Of a stretch of 5,018 nucleotides of DNA, positions 1-4,870 are shown in pieces. Source of the stretch: Clostridia bacterium (GTDB lineage: Bacteria; Bacillota; Clostridia; Oscillospirales; Acutalibacteraceae); contig JAFOXT010000094.1 of the NCBI GenBank assembly GCA_017425745.1, forward strand, positions 1 to 5,018, given 5' to 3'. Made by a program: the position numbers and the translations under genes. The first letter of the stretch is position 1; each line of letters opens with the position of its first letter. Under the pieces are notes generated by a model that did no database searches, was not told the origin of the DNA, and was given only the letters and a program-made list of their open reading frames with translations.

Positions 1-147
1 AACTTCTGGAGAGTGTGGTATCTTCTCTTCCCGCTTATTGATGTTTTCAAAAGCATTCCGTTAATGTCTGCCGTTTGCAGCAGAATGCCTGAAGAATACA
101 ATGAAAAAAAGGTAAGAAAATGGGCTAAGAGATATAGCAGACTGTAA
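1..147 (+). CDS. C-terminal end of an unidentified gene (5' end outside window)
   Basis: Frame 1 is open from the first base to a TAA at 145-147 and gives the last 48 residues of a protein. Residues 3-24 of the fragment are mostly hydrophobic and aromatic (starting WRVWYLLFPLIDVF). They are followed by a strongly basic tail with the pattern EKKVRKWAKRYSRL. This looks like a final membrane-associated or transmembrane helix with a positively charged cytoplasmic end, but the fragment is too short to name a family. A strong hairpin terminator follows 15 bases after the stop, which supports a genuine gene end. The next gene is convergent, so this one belongs to a transcription unit entering from the left. 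A soluble enzyme with a hydrophobic C-terminal helix is equally possible. Confidence 0.6.
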   Translation, partial: NFWRVWYLLFPLIDVFKSIPLMSAVCSRMPEEYNEKKVRKWAKRYSRL

Positions 148-162
148 TTGAAAAACATAAGA

Positions 163-197
163 AAAGGAGATGTAAACCTTGGGTTTACATCTCCTTT
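163..197. terminator. Bidirectional intrinsic terminator between convergent genes
   Basis: A perfect 16-bp stem (163-178 paired with 182-197; arm AAAGGAGATGTAAACC) encloses a three-base loop, TTG. It lies 15 bases after the plus-strand stop at 147 and 16 bases beyond the minus-strand stop at 214-216. Read on the minus strand, the stem ends in CCTTT and runs into TCTTATGTTTTTC, a good uridine-rich tail. Read on the plus strand, the tail is AAGCTTTTATTGAGTTTT, which is U-rich but interrupted. It should therefore end both transcripts, more efficiently that of the minus-strand repeat protein. Confidence 0.88.
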
Positions 198-213
198 AAG
201 CTTTTATTGAGTT

Positions 214-2412
214 TTAATCCTTCTTCCCGAAAAGTCTCTGGAAGAGATTTCTGAACCACTGAATGATTCTCTCAAAAATGTTGAGCTTTCCTGTATCTTC
301 CTTCTCGGGCTTTTCTTCAACGGGAGGAATTTTTACTGAAGGGTCAACGGGTGTAAGATATCCGTTGAGAGTAGCAGCCTTATATGAGGTGTCGCCTATT
401 GCTGCGTATGACACTGAGCCAACAAGCTTTTCACAGCCCGCAAAGGTGCTGTTACCTGAAGCAACTGCCTTGATTGACCACTTTTCACCAACATAGATTC
501 TTTCAAGATTCATACAGCCGCTGAAGGTGTGCTCAAGGCTCTGAAGAAGAGCTGTGTTGAACTTTCCGAAATTAAGCTTCTGAAGGCTCATACAATTGCA
601 GAACATATATCCCATATTTCTGATACTGCCTATTGAAACATTGCTGAAATCGGCAATTTCAAGTCTTCTGCAGTTGTTGAACATATAACTCATATCTGTA
701 ACACTAAGTGCACTTGTTTCGCCGAAAATAACGCTTTCAAGGCTATCGCACTCATCGAACATATATGACATATTTTTAACCTTTGAAAGGTCAAATGAGC
801 TTAAATCAAGTGTTCTGAGACTATCGCAGTTCCGGAACATACTGCTCATATCGGTTACATTTTTTGTGTCAGCTTCAACAAAGCTGATTTCTTCAACGGT
901 GCTGCTGCCGTTATATGTAGTTTTAAAGATTCCTGTTGTTTCGTCACTGAGAACAATTCTGTCTGCAATGATTTTTTTGACGGGACAATCCACAAAAATT
1001 ACGGGAGCCGATTTAATACCGCTGAGATTAATACCACTTAAATTAACCTCTTCAAGAGCTGTACAGTAATAGAAAAGCTTATCTATATCAGGTACGCTTC
1101 TTGTGTCAATTGTGCTGAGATCAGCTGTTCTGAGCTTACTGCAGAAACCGAACATATTGTTTAAGGTTGTTACGTTTTCTGTATCAAAGCTGCTGATATC
1201 AATGCTTTCAAGAGCCTCACATTCATAGAACATATAGCTCATATCAACAGCCTGACTTGTTTTGAAGCTGCTGATACCGTCTATTTTCTTAAGATTTTTA
1301 TAACCGTAGAACATATAGCTTGAATCAGGGTTAGCATTTACACCGCCGTCAGCAGCGATTGTAAGGTTATATCTGTAGGTTGTGGGGTTACCGTTTGAAT
1401 CCTTGAGTGTTTCAAGAGGGTTGATGTTTATCCACGCTCTTACTGAGCCGTCCTTTTTAGTTGAAACATCCCAGTTTTTGATTGGAGAAGCAAATGAAAT
1501 ATCATTTATTGAATCTGAAAAGGTAACTGCTACGATATCATCTCTGTAGGCATTGAAATCTGTTTCATCAGCCAGACCGTAGGCTTTGATTGTTTTGTCA
1601 AGATTTGCATCAGGCTTCACTTCAGTGCCACCGCTCGTACCGGGATTTTCCTTCTTTTCGAGCAGATAATAATTGACTGTAGCATAGACGCAGCTTACTT
1701 TGTTTTCATTGTAATCTGATTTACCGCTGAGCTCCGGACAGTTAAGGAAAACGTTAAAGCCCGTAACATCATCCCTGAGGCTCCAGCTGTCACTTACATA
1801 AATTGATTTAAGCATATAGCAGTCAGCGAACATATAATGCATTGTAGTAAGGCTTTTTGTGCTGAAAGAAGAAAGGTCAAGCTCCACAAGCGCTGAACAG
1901 TTATAGAACAATCTGCTCATTGTTATAACATTTGATGTGTTCCAGCTTGTTAAATCAATATTCTGAAGGCTTGAACAGCCACTGAATACACCTTCAGCAT
2001 TTGTCATAAAATCCGTTTCCATATTCTCCAATCCGCTGATTTTTTTGAGATTGGTAAAATCCTTAAAGAACCATGACATATTTTCATTGGCATCAAAACC
2101 GCCGTCAGCACCGATATAAAGGTTATATCTGTCTGCTGAAGCATTTACTGATTCTTCGCTGTTGCGCTCCATCCAGGCCATAATTTCCATTTGCGGAGTT
2201 ATGCCTACACTCCAGCTTTTAAAAGCCTCCTTAGGAACTTCATCCGAATTCTTAAATGTTACCTCAACAATTGAATTTCGGTAAGCGTAAAACGCTTCGG
2301 TTGTATCCACATCAAAATGCTTGATTACTTTCACCTGCTCTGAAGCAAACGCTGTAACTGCAAAAACACAAAGCAATACCATACTTGCAAAAAGTGTAAT
2401 TATCTTTTTCAT
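214..2412 (-). CDS. Secreted BspA-like DUF285 repeat protein, 732 aa
   Basis: This is a probable cell-surface or secreted solenoid protein; BspA-like proteins of this type are generally linked to adhesion and surface binding, but the ligand here is unknown. Residues 1-23 form a Sec signal peptide (KK, hydrophobic core, likely cleavage after AFA, before SEQ). Two homologous modules follow, at about 28-252 and 273-687, joined by a GTSGGTEVKP linker. Both contain DUF285-type units of about 26 residues with the pattern MFxxCxxLxxLDLSSFDTxxVxxM. A Pro/Glu/Lys stretch (about 690-707) leads to a basic amphipathic tail (710-732, IFERIIQWFRNLF...). There is no LPXTG and no lipobox. An in-frame GTG at 2421 would add MTV, but it lies inside the Shine-Dalgarno AAAGGTG (2419-2425). 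That site is correctly spaced for the ATG at 2412, so I use the ATG. The gene has its own promoter and appears monocistronic. Confidence 0.93.
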   Translation of the reverse strand: MKKIITLFASMVLLCVFAVTAFASEQVKVIKHFDVDTTEAFYAYRNSIVEVTFKNSDEVPKEAFKSWSVGITPQMEIMAWMERNSEESVNASADRYNLYIGADGGFDANENMSWFFKDFTNLKKISGLENMETDFMTNAEGVFSGCSSLQNIDLTSWNTSNVITMSRLFYNCSALVELDLSSFSTKSLTTMHYMFADCYMLKSIYVSDSWSLRDDVTGFNVFLNCPELSGKSDYNENKVSCVYATVNYYLLEKKENPGTSGGTEVKPDANLDKTIKAYGLADETDFNAYRDDIVAVTFSDSINDISFASPIKNWDVSTKKDGSVRAWININPLETLKDSNGNPTTYRYNLTIAADGGVNANPDSSYMFYGYKNLKKIDGISSFKTSQAVDMSYMFYECEALESIDISSFDTENVTTLNNMFGFCSKLRTADLSTIDTRSVPDIDKLFYYCTALEEVNLSGINLSGIKSAPVIFVDCPVKKIIADRIVLSDETTGIFKTTYNGSSTVEEISFVEADTKNVTDMSSMFRNCDSLRTLDLSSFDLSKVKNMSYMFDECDSLESVIFGETSALSVTDMSYMFNNCRRLEIADFSNVSIGSIRNMGYMFCNCMSLQKLNFGKFNTALLQSLEHTFSGCMNLERIYVGEKWSIKAVASGNSTFAGCEKLVGSVSYAAIGDTSYKAATLNGYLTPVDPSVKIPPVEEKPEKEDTGKLNIFERIIQWFRNLFQRLFGKKD
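217..285 (-). other. Basic amphipathic C-terminal tail of the DUF285 protein
   Basis: This encodes residues 710-732, following a Pro/Glu/Lys-rich spacer. The segment IFERIIQWFRNLFQRLFGKK alternates Ile/Trp/Phe/Leu with Arg/Lys/Gln, so that on a helix one face is aromatic and the other basic. It is too charged for a transmembrane anchor and has no LPXTG before it. It resembles the FFWRLFRIK stretch near the end of the other secreted protein in this window. A membrane- or wall-retention role is an inference. Confidence 0.6.
352..1596 (-). repeat. DUF285 module B: about twelve degenerate 78-bp units
   Basis: This codes for residues about 273-687. It opens with a header (DFNAYRDDIVAVTF, then RYNLTIAADGG) that matches the header of module A. 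Hallmark Phe residues at 368, 395, 421, 447, 473, 496, 526, 552, 578, 604, 630 and 657 are spaced mostly 26 residues (78 bp) apart. Cys sits three positions after the Phe in nearly every unit. The units around 473-526 are degenerate and lack the consensus LDLSSFDT, but the total spacing across them is close to three units. The plus-strand trace is a recurrent GAACATAT. Confidence 0.8.
1657..2331 (-). repeat. DUF285 module A: about five degenerate 78-bp units
   Basis: This codes for residues about 28-252. The header (AFYAYRNSIVEVTF, then RYNLYIGADGG) aligns with that of module B about 245-252 residues later. Hallmark Phe residues lie at about 116, 143, 169, 195 and 222, and Cys three positions after the Phe occurs in the last four units. 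The closing segment (VFLNCPELSG ... ATVNYYLLEKK) parallels the module B ending (TFAGCEKLVG ... ATLNGYLTP). The two modules therefore look like an ancient internal duplication that later differed in repeat number. Confidence 0.75.
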
Positions 2413-2418
2413 TACCGT

Positions 2419-2425
2419 CACCTTT
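2419..2425 (-). promoter_or_regulatory. Ribosome binding site that decides the DUF285 gene start
   Basis: The minus strand reads AAAGGTG, six bases before the ATG at 2412-2410 (eight bases if only AAAGG is counted). The alternative GTG start at 2421-2419 is part of this site and would leave only an upstream GGG at poor spacing. This favours the MKK start, which also gives a standard signal peptide. Confidence 0.75.
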
Positions 2426-2453
2426 CCCTTTAATATATTAATTTCCTTTATGT

Positions 2454-2482
2454 ATTATATAACCAAATTCTGACACTGTCAA
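2454..2482 (-). promoter_or_regulatory. Consensus sigma-A promoter of the DUF285 protein gene
   Basis: On the minus strand the -35 box is TTGACA (2482-2477), the spacer is exactly 17 bases, and the -10 box is TATAAT (2459-2454). Both hexamers match the consensus fully. The predicted transcription start is near 2447, giving a leader of about 35 bases that leaves no room for a riboswitch. So strong a core promoter usually means high expression or control by a repressor; see the palindrome at 2466-2489. Confidence 0.88.
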
Positions 2483-2489
2483 CAGAATT
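2466..2489. promoter_or_regulatory. Candidate operator: nested inverted repeats over a -35 box
   Basis: Outer arms AATTCTG (2466-2472) and CAGAATT (2483-2489) are perfect 7-bp inverted repeats. Inside them is a second perfect inverted repeat, TGACA-C-TGTCA (2471-2481). The centres are offset by 1.5 bp, so these are two overlapping palindromes, not one. The element covers the minus-strand -35 box and lies upstream of both predicted transcription starts, so it would act as DNA and not as an RNA hairpin. A repressor site is a reasonable reading, but short palindromes are common in AT-rich DNA and no cognate regulator is in view. Confidence 0.4.
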
Positions 2490-2524
2490 AAACTGTTTTT
2501 ATAACTTTAATGTCACCCCTTTTA

Positions 2525-2553
2525 TTGACAAACTCTTTAAAACTTGCTAAAAT
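2525..2553 (+). promoter_or_regulatory. Sigma-A promoter with extended -10 for the 160-aa gene
   Basis: The -35 box TTGACA (2525-2530) is followed by a 17-base spacer and TAAAAT (2548-2553), which is preceded by TGC, giving an extended TGn -10 element. The predicted start is near 2560, leaving a leader of about 32 bases before the ATG at 2592. The Shine-Dalgarno GGAG (2581-2584) sits seven bases upstream of that ATG. This promoter diverges from the minus-strand promoter, with 42 bases between the two -35 boxes. Confidence 0.82.
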
Positions 2554-2591
2554 AAGCCGTTGACAAAATAATAACGAAACGGAGAATAAAA

Positions 2592-3074
2592 ATGACTTAC
2601 TTTTACAAAAAAGACGGCGAAATCTTCATTCCCGAAAAAATCAATCCCGACCTTGTAAAGCTCGCCACAGCTGTTGTAAAAAGCTGCAAGCTTTCATTCA
2701 AGTATCAGATGAAAACAACCTCACTTCAGAATGCACTCAAGGCAGGCAAAAGAGATCAGCTTCTTTCACTTATGCAGAAATGCTACGAAAAGAATATGAA
2801 AATCTACAATCAGGATATGTCTCTTGCAGGTGTTATAGTTGACGAGGTTGAAGAAAGCTTCTTTGATGATAAGGACCTTGACTTCATCAAGGCTCAGGTG
2901 CAGATTCTTATGGACTTTGCAATGATCAACACAGTTATTGAATCAAAGATGATGGGTCTTCTCAGCGCAAGCTGTGAAAAGGTGCTCGGCACACCTATCA
3001 ACAAAATCAAATTCTTCACAAATCAGGATGTAATTCTTGAAGAGGAAGAAGAGGAAGAAATTACAGAAGAATAA
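2592..3074 (+). CDS. Hypothetical cytoplasmic protein, 160 aa, acidic C-terminus
   Basis: I do not recognise the family. The start is an ATG with GGAG seven bases upstream and a strong promoter before it; the stop is TAA at 3072-3074. There is no signal peptide or membrane segment, so the product should be cytoplasmic. It looks mainly helical, with likely helices at about 18-48, 53-75 and 95-130, three Cys residues (32, 64, 128) without a metal-binding pattern, and a run of glutamates at about 150-160. The acidic tail comes from a GAR-codon tract in which GAAGAGGAA is repeated in tandem (3039-3056). The gene is alone on its strand, diverges from the DUF285 gene and converges with the LRR gene. 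It could be a small regulatory or structural protein; the sequence does not decide. Confidence 0.85.
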   Translation: MTYFYKKDGEIFIPEKINPDLVKLATAVVKSCKLSFKYQMKTTSLQNALKAGKRDQLLSLMQKCYEKNMKIYNQDMSLAGVIVDEVEESFFDDKDLDFIKAQVQILMDFAMINTVIESKMMGLLSASCEKVLGTPINKIKFFTNQDVILEEEEEEEITEE

Positions 3075-3080
3075 AAAATT

Positions 3081-3104
3081 CCCCACCGATTCATTTCGGT
3101 GGGG
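3081..3104. terminator. Shared terminator; strong U-tract for the minus-strand gene
   Basis: A 9-bp GC-rich stem (CCCCACCGA 3081-3089 with TCGGTGGGG 3096-3104) has a six-base loop. For the minus-strand gene ending at 3126 the stem is followed by AATTTTTTATTC, a classic U-tract that overlaps the stop codon of the plus-strand gene. For the plus-strand gene ending at 3074 the tail is TTGCTGTTTGG, which is weak, so termination in that direction may be less complete. Confidence 0.88.
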
Positions 3105-3125
3105 TTGCTGTTTGGATAGGGTGTT

Positions 3126-4805
3126 TTATCTGTTCCAATGGGTAATTCCGCAATCACAGACCTCTTTGATTCTGAAAAGTCTCCAGAAGAACAACTGTAT
3201 TGACATAAACAATTCCTGTATAAGGTTCATTTCACCCTTGTGATATTTACAAGCCTTGCAGCTACAAGCTCTTGCTCTGTCTGAAAAACTTCCGCAGTAA
3301 TCGCAGTTACCGTCAAAATCTTCATCATCGTGACCCAAGGCTTGTTCAATTACAACCTTGTCACTGTATCCGCAAATCACACACTCACGTACTTCATAGG
3401 TGTTGTCACATTCGTTTCCACCTTCGTAATGATAATCAAAATTATGTGATTCTGTATTTGTTCCGACTGAGAGCAATTCAGCACAGTATGCACAGTATGT
3501 ATCACCTGAATAACCGGTTTTTTCACAAGTGGGTTCAATGTAACCTCTTATTGCAGTAACCTCGTGAGTGCAATTTGTAATATCCACAAAGGTGCGGTCA
3601 TATTTCTTTGCATAAGCTTCTGCTGTTGAACCACTGTAACCGCATATAGTACTAATATTCATTGCAATTGTATCCGGATCATCAAAAATTTCAGTATCCT
3701 TATTAAGGAAAGTTACTGTTGAGCAAACACCTGAAAGTACATTATAAATGTTAGCACACATCGGATTGTTCAAAGGTAAAACTTCAAAGCTCTCAGGTAG
3801 AATAACACTTTCGCTATAATTCATAGAAATAAGCACACCGGGAAAATCATAAACAATTAGATTAAGGCTATCTACCATACGTCTTACGCCCTCAGAAATG
3901 ATGTACATTTCATCTGTTACAAGCCCCCCTGTAATATAAGACATCGGAACTGCAGCCAATAACCAACCGTTTTCGATATACTCTATATGTAAATCTTCAG
4001 TTTTTACATACCCTGTTTCACGAACCTGAGCGATATATTTCTCGTATTCAACAATTTTTTCAATTGTAAACTCAAAGCCTTTCAAATCACCAAAAGTACC
4101 AATTCGTTCTAGGTTTTCGTTAATCTCACTGATAGTTGTCCAGTTCAAAGAACCGATAACAGCTATACTATCCGGGAAGGATATGTTAATTTCTATGATT
4201 TCTTCGTTGTAATCCACGAAAACGCTGTCAGCAATGACGGTTGTTCCGTCTTTTATTTTATATGTATCAGGAATATTTTCCTCATCAATATGAAGTAGAA
4301 TCTTTCCAAGATAAAGAACACCATTTTCCCAATTGTCAGAATTGTTTACATATGCACTTCCATAAAATGAATCCTCATGAACTGAGTAGATTCTTTCATC
4401 CGGAAGAATAATTTCGCTGAGTAATGTACAGTTATTGAAAGCCTGACCGTAAATTCTGAGGTCTCTTTTTCCGCTGCTCAAAAATTCAACTTTTTCCAGC
4501 GTAGACACTTCATTGAACGCCTTTGTAGCTACATAGTTTACTGTTTCAGGTATAGTAACTGATTTGATTATGTCTTCTGAATCAAAAGCATTTTGTGCAA
4601 TTGCAGAAACGATATAACCGTCAATCTCTGAAGGAATTACAACATTTTCTTCAGTACCGTTATATCCGGTGACACCGATAGTGGTACTATCTACATATCC
4701 ATACTCAAAAATCTCGGTTTCTTCGTTTTCCACTGCACCAACCGGTATAACTATGCTTGTAAAAATCAGAAGCGCTGAGAGTAATGCACATAAAAACTTT
4801 TTCAT
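3126..4805 (-). CDS. Secreted BspA-like LRR protein with Cys/His region, 559 aa
   Basis: This is a probable secreted or surface-attached leucine-rich repeat protein; the function is presumably binding, and the ligand is unknown. Residues 1-24 form a Sec signal peptide (MKKFLCALL..., cleavage after VGA). Residues about 33-220 carry LRR_5/BspA-type units, for example VVIPSEIDGYIVSAIAQNAF and YKIKDGTTVIADSVF. Residues about 225-335 show no clear repeat. The segment ICGYSGSTAEAYAKKYDRTF (387-406) is the kind of closing unit common in clostridial LRR_5 proteins. Residues 412-504 are a Cys/His-rich zinc-ribbon-like region. Residues 511-559 form a Cys-bracketed amphipathic tail ending CDCGITHWNR. 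There is no LPXTG and no lipobox. The ATG has AAAGGAG (4815-4821) nine bases upstream and its own promoter. Read-through from the upstream minus-strand gene is possible because no terminator separates them. Confidence 0.93.
   Translation of the reverse strand: MKKFLCALLSALLIFTSIVIPVGAVENEETEIFEYGYVDSTTIGVTGYNGTEENVVIPSEIDGYIVSAIAQNAFDSEDIIKSVTIPETVNYVATKAFNEVSTLEKVEFLSSGKRDLRIYGQAFNNCTLLSEIILPDERIYSVHEDSFYGSAYVNNSDNWENGVLYLGKILLHIDEENIPDTYKIKDGTTVIADSVFVDYNEEIIEINISFPDSIAVIGSLNWTTISEINENLERIGTFGDLKGFEFTIEKIVEYEKYIAQVRETGYVKTEDLHIEYIENGWLLAAVPMSYITGGLVTDEMYIISEGVRRMVDSLNLIVYDFPGVLISMNYSESVILPESFEVLPLNNPMCANIYNVLSGVCSTVTFLNKDTEIFDDPDTIAMNISTICGYSGSTAEAYAKKYDRTFVDITNCTHEVTAIRGYIEPTCEKTGYSGDTYCAYCAELLSVGTNTESHNFDYHYEGGNECDNTYEVRECVICGYSDKVVIEQALGHDDEDFDGNCDYCGSFSDRARACSCKACKYHKGEMNLIQELFMSIQLFFWRLFRIKEVCDCGITHWNR
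3129..3275 (-). other. Cys-bracketed aromatic C-terminal tail of the LRR protein
   Basis: This encodes residues 511-559. It begins with CSCKACKYH (Cys 514, 516, 519; His 522) and continues into an amphipathic, aromatic helix with the core LFFWRLFRIK. It ends in CDCGITHW (Cys 550, 552; His 556). From memory, tails of this form (CxC, aromatic helix, CxCG..H) recur in secreted proteins of gut Clostridia, but I know of no assigned function. The Cys/His sets could bind one metal ion or form disulfides that bring the two ends of the helix together. Confidence 0.6.
3291..3572 (-). repeat. Cys/His repeat region, about two and a half zinc-ribbon-like units
   Basis: This encodes residues 412-505. Unit 1 is Cys427-x10-Cys438-x2-Cys441-x12-His454. 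Unit 2 is Cys466-x8-Cys475-x2-Cys478-x13-His492. A half unit has Cys501-x2-Cys504. A leading Cys412-x-His414 may complete the set. The knuckles read CAYC, CVIC and CDYC. The regular Cys and His spacing suggests small metal-binding or disulfide-held repeats acting as a stalk between the LRR domain and the tail. The DDEDFDGN stretch before the last CxxC is acidic and could also bind calcium. Confidence 0.6.
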
Positions 4806-4833
4806 TTTTAATTTCTCCTTTTATTTTTTCTTT

Positions 4834-4862
4834 ATTATGCCATTTTCGAATTGCTTTGTCAA
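4834..4862 (-). promoter_or_regulatory. Sigma-A promoter of the LRR protein gene
   Basis: On the minus strand the -35 box is TTGACA (4862-4857), the spacer is 17 bases and the -10 box is CATAAT (4839-4834). TGG precedes the -10 box, forming an extended TGn element. The predicted start is near 4827, so the leader is only about 22 bases and is mostly the ribosome binding site AAAGGAG. The promoter lies in the 65-base gap after the upstream gene's stop at 4871. Confidence 0.8.
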
Positions 4863-4870
4863 TAATTATT

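Noticed and set aside
163..181. AAAGGAG followed by ATG or TTG as the start of a small plus-strand gene.
   Set aside because: The ATG at 170 directly abuts the site and is followed at once by TAA. The purine-rich stretch is one arm of the perfect terminator stem.
263..1069. Two plus-strand open frames (263-496 and 866-1069) opposite the DUF285 gene.
   Set aside because: They have no ribosome binding site, are rich in Ser/Thr/Pro in a way typical of antisense frames, and lie entirely within a well-supported coding gene.
601..1320. Recurrent GAACATAT on the plus strand as a regulatory or CRISPR-like repeat.
   Set aside because: It is in phase with the 78-bp coding repeat and simply encodes the YMF core of the DUF285 unit. 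The spacing is coding periodicity, not a repeat-spacer array.
2344..2412. Possible lipoprotein signal because BspA/DUF285 proteins are often called lipoproteins (Cys15 in MVLLC).
   Set aside because: A lipobox needs a small residue just before the Cys. Here it is Leu, and the Cys lies within the hydrophobic core ahead of a good AFA cleavage site.
2419..2421. GTG start giving a 735-residue DUF285 protein (MTVMKK...).
   Set aside because: The GTG is inside the AAAGGTG ribosome binding site that is correctly spaced for the ATG at 2412, and the ATG gives a normal MKK signal peptide.
2560..2588. Second TTGACA (2560-2565) as an alternative promoter for the 160-aa gene.
   Set aside because: At 17-base spacing the -10 would be GAGAAT, which is poor and overlaps the Shine-Dalgarno. 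The upstream promoter at 2525-2553 is far better.
3291..3335. Dockerin-like calcium loop (DDEDFDGN) in the LRR protein.
   Set aside because: A dockerin needs two spaced 12-residue loops with following helices. Only one short acidic stretch is present and it leads directly into a CxxC.
3272..3559. A 95-residue plus-strand open frame rich in His, Arg and Cys.
   Set aside because: It is the antisense shadow of the Cys/His region of the LRR gene. Its composition comes from complementing those codons, and it has no start signals.
4851..4870. Small palindromes (ATTG...CAAT and AATAATTATT) after the right-hand gene as a terminator.
   Set aside because: They are very short and AT-only or nearly so, have no stable stem, and overlap the -35 box of the LRR gene promoter.
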